From Begonia masoniana (Eukaryota > Streptophyta > Magnoliopsida > Cucurbitales > Begoniaceae), in assembly GCA_022432975.1 (NCBI GenBank), contig CM039510.1, positions 29,810,412-29,874,411 of the forward strand: a stretch of 64,000 nucleotides of DNA, read 5' to 3'. The translations under genes were made by a program, and so were the position numbers. The notes beneath the pieces are model-generated. The model was not told where the DNA came from and searched no databases. It saw nothing but the letters and a program-made list of their open reading frames with translations. This document shows positions 34,127 to 46,799 of the stretch, piece by piece (position 1 is the stretch's first letter; every line of letters begins with the position of its first letter).

Positions 34127-35290
34127 AACCGGCCGCCGACTGTCGAGTATTCAGTACCAAAATGTTTCTCTCGAAGAGATCAATAACTTTGGTGAAGGAG
34201 TTTTCAAAAGTTTGTCGAGTTTCGTTAGGATTTTCGCCGGAAGACGTTTAGGGTTTCCGGTCGGTTTCGTCGCTCTAAAATGCCGTTTTGCTCAGAAAAT
34301 TTGATATATAGATAGGTTGTTGAGAGAAAACAAAAATGGTGAGAGAGGGAGGAAAAAGGAGGCTGGCCGGCGAGATTCTCGCTGGCCGAGTCGCAGCGCC
34401 GTTTGGCGCTGCAATGGCGGCCCAGCCAAGCAGGCAAGCCCACGGGCAAGGCTGGTCCTAGTCGGGCCTGGCCAAGCCGGCCTGACTCGGCTCGACTCGA
34501 CCCCGACCGGACCCGAACCAACCTGAGACCCGTTTTCGCCCATTTTTTTTCCGATTTTCTACCCCTTCTTTGCTGGTTTTTAACGTGAGCATTTCCCATT
34601 GTTTTCTCATATGATTTCATCCATCTAGAGCCGATCCTTGAGGCCGCAGCTTCCGTGGGGAAGCAGAGGAACCGTCGTCGTCGAGGTAAGGGATTTATGT
34701 TTTTTGCATTAGCATTGCACGATTTTCTTAAAAACTATATTTTTGTGGTTGCCACTTATAAAATTGTGACGGGGCGTGGTTTTTATACCTACATGTACGT
34801 AGTTTTTTCTATCATGGTTAACTCAGCATATATTGATCATGATAATTTTGTTGTGGACACTGAGAGGATGAATCCTCTGAACTCTTTGGCGTCCTAGCAT
34901 CATGAGGCTATTCTCGTACCCCTTCTACTGTGTGAAGGTGATTTTGTTTGTACGAATTGCACTGGGTGTTAGGGCGATGATGACGCGTCCCTTCGAGACC
35001 CAATAATCAAGGTGGATAATTGTGAGTTTGTGTCGTTGTTGGCTATTGGTCTTCAACCGCTCGAGTGATAAGGTTGATCTTCGGATTGCCATTGGACTTA
35101 GTTTTGAGCTCATGAAATGTTGTTGGTCCTCATATCACCATCTTTCTTTGAGGGGTGCCAGAGTGATCTTTGTACGATATTCATTTTTTACTGTTATGTT
35201 TTTTACAAAAAAAACTATGTGGGTATTTTGATTGTATAGTTATCTATGTACGTGACCGGTTTTAGTAAGTAACTCACAGACGGCGGCTCG
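33719..35290 (+). repeat. Probable 3' LTR of element D (end not found)
   Basis: TGTAAAAATTTGAGAG begins 26 nt after the pol end, behind a purine-rich TTTCGGGGGATGA. It contains an AT-rich stretch with TATTAAAAGG (34023), a GA microsatellite (34086-34125), a GC-rich leader-like block and a GAG/GTAAGG donor-like site near 34684. I cannot see the matching LTR end; 35290 is approximate. ORFs inside are low-complexity. Confidence 0.5.
34086..34125. repeat. (AG)n microsatellite
   Basis: About 20 AG units without interruption. Confidence 0.95.
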
Positions 35291-36677
35291 TGGAGTCTGG
35301 TTTTAAATAAAAGAAAGAAAATATGTTTTTCGTTTATTCTTTTATTAATTCATGTATAGTTTTAAAAGGTAAATCAGTTTAAAAAAAAAAATTAAAACTT
35401 AATGTTAACTAAAATGCATTAGGTAAATTTTTTTACTAAGTTAGTCATTCACGTTAAAAGACTCTTTCACCCCCAAAAAATTCAGGTAAGTAGAAGACAT
35501 ACTAGAGCTTGATCTAGTGGGTGTGGGAGGAGGACGGTGTCATTTACTTTTCTTTTTACTTTGATTGTATTTTCCTTGGTAATACTCTCGTGGTAGGGTT
35601 TATTTAGATTTAGGTCTGTAATCTAAATTTTGGATTGAGCTTGTTTACTTTCATACACTATCGGATGTGGTTGAAGCTATGATGTTGTCATGCTATGTAC
35701 TTGGGCTTGAAATATATATACACACAGAACAATCCTTGGCTCTAGTAATTTCTAGGCATACGGGAACAAATCATTACATCTAAGGCGTCGATACTTTCAT
35801 TTTTTATTTTCCACGACGATAATTTGTTTTTAATTTATTTGTGTGTCTCGTTTCAATGCAACCCATTATTTAATATAGTTATTTCTTCCTGTTGCTCAGA
35901 ATTGATCATTAATTGCATACTTTCCGTCAAAGTTAATAAGCAAATTTAGAATTTTAAATATTCATTTCAATTATAAAATAAAAAAAAAAAGGAGAAATTT
36001 TTAATAGTTTAAAATAATTACCAAAAAAAATTCAAATTGTTTAATTAAATAAATTTTCTAACGATAATAAATTATTTAAATAATTCCCTCCGAGACTATT
36101 GCTAATTTTACTCTCTATTTACTTGAAACAAGATGCGTGCTTGCGTGATGAAAATCAACAAGTTCTAGGGGCTATTGCCAGGGAAATAGCCCGCTACGCA
36201 GATGATGCGTCGTTTCAGTTTGGGGGTTTCCTCTACGACAATCTGAATTCTTAAGTTTTAATTTTTTTGGAAAGCTGCAACACATTTAAGTATTATGTAA
36301 AGTGAAGAGTTGGTTGAGCTCTTTATCATCAAGTTCTATTATAACTTGAAATGACATGACTCGAGAATTTTTAGTCGTGATTTTCATCGACTAAAATTGT
36401 CAAAATTGAAAATGATATTACGCATGCAATATGATGCTTAATCTCCGTATTGGTTATGAGAAAGATATAAAGATTTATGATGTTCATAGCAGGGGATTCC
36501 AAAATTAATTTAAGTTCATCGCTAGCTTCATTAGTGAGCTTTGTAATCAGAAGAGTGAAGACAATTTGAAGAATGACTTTTTGAGTTTCGAGTGCTTAGT
36601 GCCTAGTATTCGAGTCATGAATCTTCTTCTTTATCCTCTAGGTTATTTGTTGAACGACTTTCAACCGTTGTACTAAC
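35291..36677. other. AT-rich stretch, no gene seen
   Basis: No domain recognised. A short open stretch at about 36130-36254 (REIARYADDASFQFGG) looks protein-like but I do not recognise it. Confidence 0.4.
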
Positions 36678-38214
36678 TAGAGATGACAAACGAGCAGCTT
36701 GAATCAAGCTGAGTCAAGCAAAAAAAAATTTAACTGACCAAGCCTAACAAGTTAAACTAGCTGAAACTAACGAGCCTAATGAGCCAAGTCAAAAAAATTT
36801 TTAACCCGATTTGACTCATAAGCCACGAGTTAAACGATGAGACCTGACCAAACAATCTTAAAAAGCCAAACACTGAGAAAGTTATTATATTTTAGACTTA
36901 TATCAATACAACTTATATATTATTTATTTATTTATTTATTAAACTTATATAATTATTTATCATTATAATAATTTTACAAAAAAATATATTTAAAAAAGTT
37001 ATACACAATTAGAGTGAGCCGAGCCCATCGAAGACCAGGCCAGGACTGTCGAGCCTAGCCCAGCCCCAACCTCCCCTCCTCTCCCCTCCCTGCAATGTGT
37101 GTCATATTTTAAATTTAGTTGTTAAAGACAATATGACATATATTTCGCGTTATATTGAATTAATTAGATCCACAATTTCTTATATTATTGTATCTAATTC
37201 AAAAAACCAAAAAATATAAAGAACTTTATAGAGCTGTCCAACCTAAACCAAGAAAATTAAAAATCGATGTAGATAATAAGTGGAATTCGACTTATTTATT
37301 GTAGTAAAAGTCTAGACTATATTGATAAGTTATTTGTATTTTTATTAATGATAAAACACAAAGTATTAATATTGATAAATCTAGTTATGATGTTGTTAGC
37401 ATATTTCTTGATTTTTTGAAACCTTTTTATGATGATACAAATAAATATTCGGAAATTTATTTTCTTACTTCTCTTCTTGTTCTTCTAATTTTTGTAAATT
37501 CAACATGTACTTTTGTAGAGTATGGACAAATAGATGAACTTAGTAATATTCTTAATAAAATGGAAACAAAATTAAAAAATATTGGCTTGACATTCTTTTT
37601 TTTTTTTTTTTTATGCATGCATCATGGATCCTATGTATAAATTTAAAGTAGTGTGTCTTATAATTAGTCAAATTTTTAATAATTTATATACTACTATAAT
37701 TTCTAGTGATCTTATTATTATGAAATTAAATATTATAATGTTAGTCGTTCATATTTTTCTTCGCACAAGGATAGTCATGTTAATTCTAGTAGTAGTGGGG
37801 GTAGTGATATTGTAGTTCTACAATTTAGTATTCATGATATATAGAATGAATTAGATACATATTGTTATTTTAGTTCTATGTGAAATGAATTAGATACTTA
37901 TTTTGACACCCGATATCAATTTTATCGTGAAGAAAACTTTAATATTTTTCAATTGGTGGAGAAATTATTTCACTACATATTATATTCTTTCTATAAAGAC
38001 ACGTGATCTATTAATACCTCTAGTCTCTACTGTCGCATCAGAGTCAACTTTTAGTGCAGAAAGACATGTGTACGATGAACGAAAAAGAAGACTTGCACCT
38101 AATCTCTTGAAAGCACTCATTTGCATCAAAGATTGGAACAACACCATGATGAGAGATAAACAACGAGATGATGAAATACTAAAAGAATTTAAAATTTTAG
38201 ATGTTGAAGACTAG
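36678..38214 (+). mobile_element. hAT DNA transposon remnant
   Basis: TAGAGATGACAAACGAGC at 36678 resembles a hAT terminal inverted repeat. Transposase pieces follow on plus. No matching right terminal repeat or 8-bp duplication was found, so the right limit is set at the end of the coding remnant. A 17-T run lies at 37596-37612. Confidence 0.65.
37416..38214 (+). pseudogene. hAT transposase remnant (C-terminal dimerisation domain)
   Basis: The piece at 37903-38214 has the hallmark hAT C-terminal dimerisation domain: a leucine/proline-rich start (LLIPLVSTVASESTFSAE), then RRLAPNLLKALICIKDW. This domain pairs transposase monomers. Upstream, 37416-37600 (FYDDTNKYSE... ILNKMETKLKN) resembles the segment before it in plant hAT proteins, but the frame between is broken and the BED zinc finger and most of the catalytic core are not visible. 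Dead fragment; the family call rests on the dimerisation motif. Confidence 0.8.
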
Positions 38215-38604
38215 ATTTTCATTTAAATTTAGATGTATTGTAATTTGAATTTTGAAATATTTTTCTTTAAATTATAATTTTTTTGATATGTTGTAAAAAA
38301 TGGGCAATTAGATGAGTGCAAACCAAATTGAAATGTATCTAATTTGTAGTGATACAAGTGTCAAATTAACAATAAATGATATTTTTTGTTATTGATTCGG
38401 CTGAAATAACTTTTTTGTAATTACATGCTATTTTTTATATTAGTAAAATAATTTTATTATTTAGATAACTATCGTATTTTAACACTACAATAATAAATAT
38501 TTTTTATAATTTTAATACTAAATTTTCAAAAAATATATAATATATTGATATAAAATAACATCATTTATGTATCCTCATTGAGCCAGCTAGACTATGTTCG
38601 TTAG

Positions 38605-38822
38605 TGACAAATTCTCCTCGAAAATCCCCTTCTTCCGTTCATAATAATGATGTATATATATTACAGAAAGTTGACCATAATCCTTGTTATTCAAAGTTCG
38701 ATTGATCTCTTAAAAACTTCATATTTATCAAGATATATTTACATAAAATACAAAGCCTAAATTAAGGAAACATATTCCGCTGTAAAATAACTTCCTATTT
38801 TAGACACAATAATATCGTAATA
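38605..38822 (-). repeat. 3' LTR of the Ale element
   Basis: TGACAAATTCTCC on plus matches the right copy at 54322. The inner edge lies next to a polypurine tract (GAGGGGGGG on minus, plus 38823-38831). On minus the LTR seems to start TATTACG, not TG, so the first G may have mutated. Confidence 0.78.
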
Positions 38823-38918
38823 CCCCCCCTCAAGTTGGTGAAGATCTCGAACGCCCAACTTGCGGAGTAGAAATTCAAATTTTGCTTTCCCCAACGCTTT
38901 TGTAAAGATGTCTGCCAA

Positions 38919-41093
38919 TTAAACATTGGTGGAAACGTATGATGGACAAATTATCCCTTTAGTTCCCGCATCTCGAACAAAATGACAATCAACCTCTATA
39001 TGCTTCGTTCTTTCGTGAAAAATTGGATTTTGAGCAATGTATAACGCCGACTGACTATCACAATACAACTTCATACCATTCGGATGTCGCACACCCAAGT
39101 CACCTAAAAGTTGTTTAAGCCACTTTAATTCACACACTATTGCCACCATTGATCTATACTCAGCCTCCACAGACGATCTAGACATTGTTTGTTGCTTCTT
39201 GGTTTTCCACGACACAGGAGAACAACCAAGTAACACGAACCATCCTGTTAAGGAACGCCGCGTAAGGGGACAACTAGCCCAATCTAAATCACACCACCCT
39301 TCTAGACTTAGGTCACTATCAGTACGAAGTAAAATCCCTTGCCCCGGACTCTTCTTGAAATATCTCACAACCCGAAGAGCTGCCTCCCAATGATCATCAC
39401 GAGGTTGTTGCATAAATTGGGACAAAATATGAACCGAATAAGCAAGATCAGGTCTCGTCACAGACAAGTAAATCAATCTCCCTACAAGACGCCTATACGG
39501 CTCTGGATCCGCAAGGAATGCACCCTTAACAAGAGCCAAATTGTGATTTTGTTCCATAGGAAATATCGCAGGCTTTGCACCCAATAAACCTGTTTCAGAG
39601 ATTATATTAAGTGTGTAGTTTCTTTGGAAAAGAAAAATTCCTTCTCGATTACGTGCTACCTCTAGGCCTAAGAAGTATTTCAAAACTTCCAAATCCTTCA
39701 CATGAAAGCATCGGCCAAGGTAATTTTTAAAACTTGTCAATGCAACCTTATCATTTCCTGCAATAATCAAGTCATCAACATAAACTAACACGTTGATCTG
39801 AGTTCTTTCCCTGCACAACCCAAATAGGGAATAATCTGAATAGGATTGCACAAATCTATAATTTTTTAACGTTGTTGACAGTTTGGCAAACCAACATCGT
39901 GGAGCTTGTTTCAGGCCATATGATAACTTTTTCAACCTGCAAACCATGTTAGGATTTGTATTTTTGAAACTTGGTGGAACCTTCATATAAACCTCCTCAC
40001 TTAAGTCACCGTGAAGAAAAGCATTATGCATATCCATTTGATGTACCACCCAATTTTTAACAGCAGCAATTGCAAGAAAAATACGAACCGTCACCAATTT
40101 TGCCACAGGAGAAAATGTCTTGTTATAATCAATTCCTTCCACCTGATGATTGCCAAAGATCACAAGTCTTGCTTTGAGTCGCTCTATGCTTCCATCGAAC
40201 CTATACTTAATTTTGTATATCCATCGGCTCCCTAGAGCTTTCTTTTCGGGTGGGAGAGTATCCATTACCCAAGTCTCATTGTCTTCAAGGGCTCGTATCT
40301 CCTTATCCATCGCATCTCGCCATCCTGAGTCTTTCATCGCTTCTTTAAAATGCTTTGGCTCATGTCCCGCTGTTATTGCTGCAAGGAAATTCCTATGTCT
40401 CATAGAAAAATGTTCACAATTCACAAAATATATTATAGGATAGGGCGTACCTGAGGAAGATGAAGTAGCTGATGAATTCTCAGATGGACTTATTTTCTGT
40501 ACAATATGGGTAACAAAATCATGATACCGTGTTGAGGAAGTTTTGGCTCGTTTTCCTCGCCCTAGCTCACTGTCAACTTGCACACTTTGCTCAACCAACG
40601 TATTCTCTAGCCCCTCATCACGCACGTCCTCATGTGCGGGCTGCTCCACAGCGCACTGATCGGCACTCTCATCCTCACTCCATGCACCATCCTCATTGTT
40701 CGCCAACATAGGAGTCATCACATTACATGGTTGATTTGTCACAAAAGGAAATTCTTTATCAAAGAACTTCATATCCCTCGATACAAAGTACTCATGTATT
40801 TCTAAATCATACAATTTCCAACCGTTCTTCCCAAAAGGGTATCCAACAAAGACACACTTACGGCTCTTACTTGTAAATTTATCACCTTTGTGTCGTTGGT
40901 TATGAGCATAACAAAGGCAACCAAATACACGAATAGCATCATATGAAGGTATTTTCCCAAACAACATTTCATATGGCGATTTAGTCTGAAGTACAATAGA
41001 GGGTGTCCTATTAATCAAGTGAGATGCTGCCAATACACACTCTCCCCAAAACTTGATTGGTAAGTTCCCTTGAAATCTTAATGCTCTAGCCAC
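38919..41093 (-). pseudogene. Ale copia pol: integrase end, reverse transcriptase, RNase H
   Basis: Open for 724 codons. In order on minus: integrase C-terminal part (ARALRF..., SPYEMLFGKIPSY), reverse transcriptase (MDMHNAFLHGDL near 40025; catalytic YVDD near 39775), then copia RNase H (CDLDWASCP near 39275; SSVEAEYRSM near 39170; HERTKHIEVDCHFVRD near 38990). Copia order, with integrase before reverse transcriptase, is clear. The frame ends at a TAA (38919-38921) where relatives have Gln; the last roughly 30 codons (the LADIFTKAL region) continue beyond it in frame up to the PPT. A frameshift upstream (41094-41180) separates it from the integrase core. Confidence 0.92.
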
Positions 41094-41180
41094 ATTTAAA
41101 ATGTGTTGGTGTTTTCTCTCATCCCTCCCATTTTGTTGTGGAGTCCCAACACAAGAAGTCTAAAAAATAATTCCATTATT

Positions 41181-41741
41181 TTAAAAATAATCCAACAAAC
41201 AATTAAATTCGGTCCCATTGTCACTTCTCACACGTTTGATCACTTGTTCAAATTGACGTTCAACCATAGCAACAAAATTAAGAAACATAGACTCAACTTC
41301 CATTTTATTGCATAGTAAATATGCCCAAACTCCTCTGGAAAAATCATCTACTATTGTCAAAAAATAGGTAGCACCACACGAAGAACGAGTCTTGTAAGGC
41401 CCCCACAAATCCAAATGAACAAGTTCAAAAATTTTACTAGCTTTATTCGTACTAATTTGAAAACTAGATCTAGGTTGTTTTGCACGCGGACACACATCAC
41501 AAGCTTTATTATTGTTCCTACAATAATCACTCACAGCGGGAATCATCTTCAATATTTTCTCCGACGGATGCCCCATTCGTTGATGCCATAACTCGAATGA
41601 TGAATCACCATCCACTGTCAAGACCTTCACTTGAGGAACCCCACGGAAAAAATAAAGTTCATCCAATCTTTCACCCGCTCCACGGTTGGTCCTATATAAC
41701 ACACATATTATTAGTGAATTGTACAATGCAATTTGATTCAT
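41181..41741 (-). pseudogene. Ale copia integrase, zinc-binding and catalytic core
   Basis: 186 codons. A GAG-pre-integrase zinc motif (LWHQRMGHPS with a later CDVCPRAKQ) is followed by the DDE core: first Asp in HLDLWGPY, then IVDDFSRGVW, second Asp in RSDNGTEF. The catalytic Glu region (ERKHQH) is in a different frame at about 41100-41130, so integrase is interrupted. Confidence 0.9.
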
Positions 41742-41838
41742 CGATTAATTGAGTCACAGAAATTAAATTGCATGTTAATTGTGTGACATAAAGCAAATTG
41801 TCAAGCTTCAATCCTCCTGGTAACACGACACTCCCCTC

Positions 41839-42436
41839 TTAGTTTGCTTCTGCTGTATTTCCATCTGGCAATCCCACCGGGCAGTATTTCACCTTTCTCA
41901 CATTTTTCAAAACAGATAAGTCAGACGTCACATGGTTCGATGCTCCTGTATCAATAATCCAACTAAAATCACTGTTCTTACCATGTAGTCGATCGTTTGT
42001 TTTGGCTAGATTTAAAAATTCAAGCAGTTGCTGCAGTTGCGTTGCTGAAACACCCGCAAGAGCCGCAGCTTCTGTCTCACTCGCCATCCCCTGCGAGTTC
42101 CCTGCCTGCTGCCCAAACAAAGTTCCAGCTCCGCTAGTTTTATTTGCGCGGACAGGAGGTGTACCATGCCCTTTGCCATGGCCAGAACGTGCACGCCCAC
42201 TGCCTCTTCCAGTCCGTCCTCCACCACGACCTGGTCCCCTTCCGCCTCGAGGTCGGTCCCCCCACCATTCAGGAAACTTGTGTAAGTTGAAAACAAGAGG
42301 ATTCGTTGTGGCTTTCTCTATGACAATGATTGCAAAACTTGTCAGTATTATCTACAAGACGAGACTTACCCCGCGTATCAGCCTGAATTGTGAAGGCCAT
42401 GATACTATCTCGTGCATCCTTGGATGAAGACATCTC
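41839..42436 (-). pseudogene. Ale copia gag 3' part and protease
   Basis: Begins where the SIRE insertion ends. It has a CCHC-like knuckle (CNHCHRESHNESSC, near 42330), a basic Gly/Arg-rich stretch, then protease with WIIDTGASNH (near 41950). One frameshift follows the knuckle (near 42285) and a TAA stop lies at 41839. The gag N terminus is across the SIRE insertion at 53543-54243. Confidence 0.87.
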
Positions 42437-44194
42437 TGTAGGATCGAGATTTGTCTAAGAGGGGGGGTGAATTAGACTTTTTAAAACTTAATTTGATAAA
42501 CAATATAATTTCTCTCGATTTGGTTAAATGCTTACAGCAGACAAATAAATAAAGTAAAGAGTAAGAGAGAAATTAACACCAGAGTTTTAACGTGGTTCGG
42601 CTCAACCCAGCCTACATCCACGCTTCAAGGTTCACCCCTTGAAGATCCTTAACCTTCTCCTCGAGAATAACCTGATCGGAATTTCGGGCTCCGATCAACT
42701 GCCTTTACACTTCAGGATTATACTTCACGGGCGATAATCCACAGCCTTTACAGATGATTTGAGTTTGTAAAAATATAAAGCTCAGACTACAATCTCACAA
42801 AAGTGAATCTCAAGTTAGGATTGAGAGATGTAGAGAGGAATACAGAGTGTGCAATAACTTTCGCAGCTAGGGCTCAGAATTCAAATTTGGCAAAAGTTAG
42901 TCTTCGAGCCTTTTCTTCTGCTTATATACTCTGTATGAATTTGCTTCATAAAATTGAATGCTTCTTTCTTCAAAATGGAGAAAAGTTACCGTTGGGAAGC
43001 ATCCGTACTAAAGCAGCTATCCGTTGCGTCTGAAATTGTTGTTCGTCGTCGCCATTAAAGGTCTGGAGTTAATGCTGAAAACGACGTCACTGTAGCTTCG
43101 CGGCTAACTTTGAATTCTGGCGGAAGATTACCGGAAGATGTAGCTTCAAAACACTTGACACGTCATCGGAATGAGTAAGCTTCAAAACGTCACCGGCATA
43201 AGTGTCTGGAAGCTTCATCGGCAGGCGCAACGTGAAAATCCGTCGGCAGATGCATCGAAGTCCATCGGCATGTGCAGCTTAAAAGCTATCGGCAGGTGTA
43301 GGCGCTGAATTCCATCGGCAGATGCATCGAAGTCCATCGGCATGTGCAGCTTAAAAGCTATCGGCAGGTGTAGGCGCTGAATTCCATCGGCAGACGCATC
43401 CTTAAATTTCACCGGCACAGACAATCTTCAAAGCCATCGGTAGATGTTTCTTTAAAAGCGCCATCGGCAGAAGTCTCTTTAAAAACCATCGGCAGATGAA
43501 CTCATGAAAATTGTCGTCTAGTGATCGGCATAAGCAAGCTTGAACGTCATCGGTGTGAGTAGCGTCAAATGCTATCGGTAGATCCATCTTGACACGTCAT
43601 CGGCAGATATCTTAAAAACCGCTTAGGCAGATGAAACAAATAAGCACTGACTACGTCATCGGCAGATGTAGCATATGAGAACTTTGACACGTCATCGGCA
43701 TCTGTCTTCAGAAACGGTTATCGGCAGAGAAAACATGTACTGACTTGACACGTCATCGGCATATGTCTTCAAAGATCATCGGCAGATGTAGCATATGAGA
43801 ACTTTGACACGTCATCGGCATCTGTCTTCAGAAACAGCTATCGGTAGAGAAAACATGTACTGACTTGACACGTCATCGGCATATGTCTTCAAAGACGCTT
43901 TCGGCAGATGATAACTTCTAAACGACGTCTTCTTCTGTTTAGCAATCGGAAGAGGCTTCCACTTTTTTATGTATAGTCATCGGTAGAAGCACGCGTTTTA
44001 CAGCCCTGTTTTTCTGTTCTGCTCTGTATACTCAAACCGATTTTATTAGACAACTAAAATACCCTTGTTCAGGGTATTGTCAACCAAACATGTATTGATA
44101 ATTCTTATTTAAATACACATAATCAAATTGTATATTTAATACACAAATACATAATCAAAAACAAATTATGACTTAAACACTCTATAAGTCAACA
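42437..44194 (-). repeat. 3' LTR of the SIRE element
   Basis: Reads TGTTGACTTATAGAG to CTCGATCCTACA on minus. The CATCGG-type array fills 43115-43985, with a perfect CATCGGCAGATG at 43657-43668 and two direct duplications (a 66-70-bp unit near 43245-43390 and a longer unit near 43650-43890). TATATAAG on minus at 42921-42928 follows the array. Confidence 0.95.
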
Positions 44195-44208
44195 ATCTCC
44201 CCCTTTTT
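44195..44208 (-). other. Polypurine tract of the SIRE element
   Basis: AAAAAGGGGGAGAT on minus abuts the 3' LTR start. Confidence 0.85.
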
Positions 44209-44467
44209 GATTATGACAATATAAATTTGATTAGCTTTGATACTCCCCCATAATTCTAGCCGCTCCCCCATAGTATATGCATTTGATTAGAATAACCATT
44301 CATAGCAATTCCAATCAAATTCAATCAAATATAGTATTCTCCCCCATTGACATTATCAAAAAAAAAAAGAATGCATTCAACATTAGAGTATGTGTAGTAA
44401 ACTAAAGATAGTCATTGAAAGGAACAGCTAACAAAAACAAAAAAAAATGTATATAACTAAAAAATCA

Positions 44468-46695
44468 CTATTTGAAGCGATCTAAGTGACGATTCCAAAA
44501 AGCTCTCTGAACATAGGAGGGCACGTCACGGTGGGGATTGAAAAAGCCATCCACCAGAGCTTGAAGAAAAGCACGATCGCGTGGGAGAGGTGACTGATAG
44601 ACCACCATTGCCAGACAGGAAGCAGGAGGTGGAGAAGGCTCTCTGGGCACCACCATGTCCATGCACGGAGGAGACTCGACAGAAGGACCAGAGCACACAT
44701 CCATACATGGTGGAGGAGAAGCTTCCATTGGACTGGTTGGAGGAGAGGAAGATTCAGGAGCTGAGGAAAATGTAGGAAGAGTGAACTTGAGCTCAGCCTC
44801 ATGAATGTCTAGGGACGTGAAGCGCACATCTTCCATAACAGCAGGCCTGGAAAGGGGAAGAAGCAAATCTTCATAACAGGCCTCGGGAACATTGAGACCA
44901 GAACTGGAGGGTTCAGGTTCAGGCTCAGGTTCAGGTGTCAAGGCGGCAATGGACAATTGGAGTTTCTCAAGTTCCCTGATAACCATTCGCCTATCACCAG
45001 CAATCTTTGTAGACAGCAGGCCAAGACCTGTATCCAAAGCAAAGCCCATGGACTGATGATTCTGATCAATTTTATTTTGGATGGTTTCGAGGGCAAGGCC
45101 AAGGTTGGTAAGAGAGGCTTGCATCTCATTATACTGAGCCTCAGTGAAAGAAAATCTCCTGTGATATGTTATGGGAGTTGCAGGAGTTGCAGGAGTTGCA
45201 GGAGTATTGAAGAGAGGTGGTTGGACTGGCAGAGCTATTGGAGCAGATTGGACAGGTGATGGAGGGAGCACCTCGTGCTGAGCGGGAGATGGATGAGGTG
45301 AAGGTTCATGAATTGGAGATGGAGGAGCTGAAGGTGTATGGAGTGGAGAGGTATGAGCTGAAGGTTCATGATTTGGAGAAGGAGGGGCTGAAGATGGTTG
45401 GACTGGAACTGGAGAAGCTGTAGGTGGTAAGGAAAGTGGTGGAACTGGAGATGGTAGAGCTGAAGGACCATGGATGAGTATGGAAGAAATGGCTCGCATC
45501 ACCGGAGAGATGGAGGGATAAACAGGCTTAGAAGGTAGAATGAGAGAAGGTGGAGGTGAACGAGGAGGTTCAGGTAAAGGTAGGGACACAGAAGAGGGAG
45601 CAGAGGTGGCCTCTGAAATAGGTTCCAAGGAGGAGGGAGCAATCCTACGCTTACGCACTAAAGGAGAAGGTGGGGGACTTGAATCCTGAGAATGACTGAC
45701 AGTGTCATCTCCTCCTTCAGCAGTTGACTCCTCAGGCAGGATAAGCTTGCGTTTACCACGCCTGACAGGAACTGGCTTAGAAATCTTCTGCTTAGCCTTC
45801 TTCAAGGCAGGCTCTCCTTGTTCGATTCTTTTTAATCCCATCTTGTTGAGAGTGACTTGGGAGTAATAATTGGAGGGCAGAAGTCTCACAGGCTCTTCCT
45901 CCTCAGGAAGGACAACCTCAAGATGAGCAAATAACCGCATAAGAAGCAAATTATACGGTAAGGATGTAGCCTTAGAGGATACTGCTAAATCATCCTTCGA
46001 ACCACAATGTACCCAACATTGAAGGGTGTCTTGAAATAGAGAGCAAACAGAACAAATAGCTCCATTGCGCTCACCTCATCATAATGTCCACCCTTGGGAA
46101 CAATATTGAAATCTATCATATGACGAAAAACTTTGGCCCTTGGGGTCAAATGTCTGCCCTTTAACTGATCAGGAGAAGAATTAGGGTCCAAAGCAATTTC
46201 CCTTAAGAACTGAAAACCATCTTCTGTTCCAAAGAAGGGTAGATCAGGGCCAGTCACATACTTGTAGGGGCAGTTATCCAAATGAGGAGCTTTCAGAAGA
46301 GCATTTATGGACTGCGGGGTTATTTCTATGCATTTGTTATATACATAGCTCTTAATGGAAGAAAAATCAGAGGTAAAGCTAAGATTAGCATAAAACATCC
46401 GGATAGCTTCCGGGTAGAAGAAGGATTCGGTTTCAAACAGTCCAATTAACCCAAGATCCGTCAAGGGTTCTATAATGTCCATCCCAGCTAAAGTTTCAAA
46501 ATCAATACCTTTACTGAGAATTAACGATCTGAACTGGTAATCGTCATGAAACTTTTTCTCGGCAGCTTTAGTGAGAAAGTAGAAAGATGGAAACTCATTC
46601 GCCCTTGGAATCTCACGAGGAGGGCAAGCAGAAACCTTAGCCTTTTTCTTGGCCTAAACTGAAATGGCTTGAGACGTAGAACCGGTATGCTCCAT
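44468..46695 (-). pseudogene. Extra 3' ORF of the SIRE element (one stop, one frameshift)
   Basis: Reading frame between RNase H and the 3' LTR, about 740 codons from ATG 46695. N-terminal part (46695-45985): a globular domain (MDIIEPLTDLG..., SINALLKAPHLDN...) of the kind often labelled putative plant transposon protein. Then a basic stretch (RRGKRKL, near 45760), a long Pro/Ser-rich region (about 45690-45180, PPSP repeats), a likely coiled-coil (ALETIQNKIDQNHQ, near 45080), a run of Pro-Glu pairs (near 44920), and the C terminus ending HLDRFK. Breaks: TAG at 46654-46656 and a frameshift near 45995-46000. SIRE-type elements often carry an extra, so-called env-like ORF here. I see no signal peptide or membrane segment, so an envelope role is not supported. 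The function is unknown. Confidence 0.85.
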
Positions 46696-46799
46696 TGAAA
46701 GACTAGGAGTCGAGAAAGAGGGTTGGTAGGGCAGGGGAATTTTGCAGAAAGAGCGCGAAAGATGAAGAGTTGCAGCGAAGAAGGATGAATTTAAAAGAA

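Noticed and set aside
34225..34620. 131-codon minus-strand frame in a GC-rich block
   Set aside because: Several overlapping frames on both strands with Arg/Pro/Gly-rich content and no domain; it is the leader-like part of an LTR.
36678..38604. A complete hAT transposon
   Set aside because: Only one plausible terminal repeat and no 8-bp duplication; the N-terminal BED finger and most of the core are missing.
44468..46695. Calling the extra SIRE ORF an envelope gene
   Set aside because: No signal peptide, transmembrane helix or fusion-like segment is visible; the protein is Pro-rich and coiled-coil.
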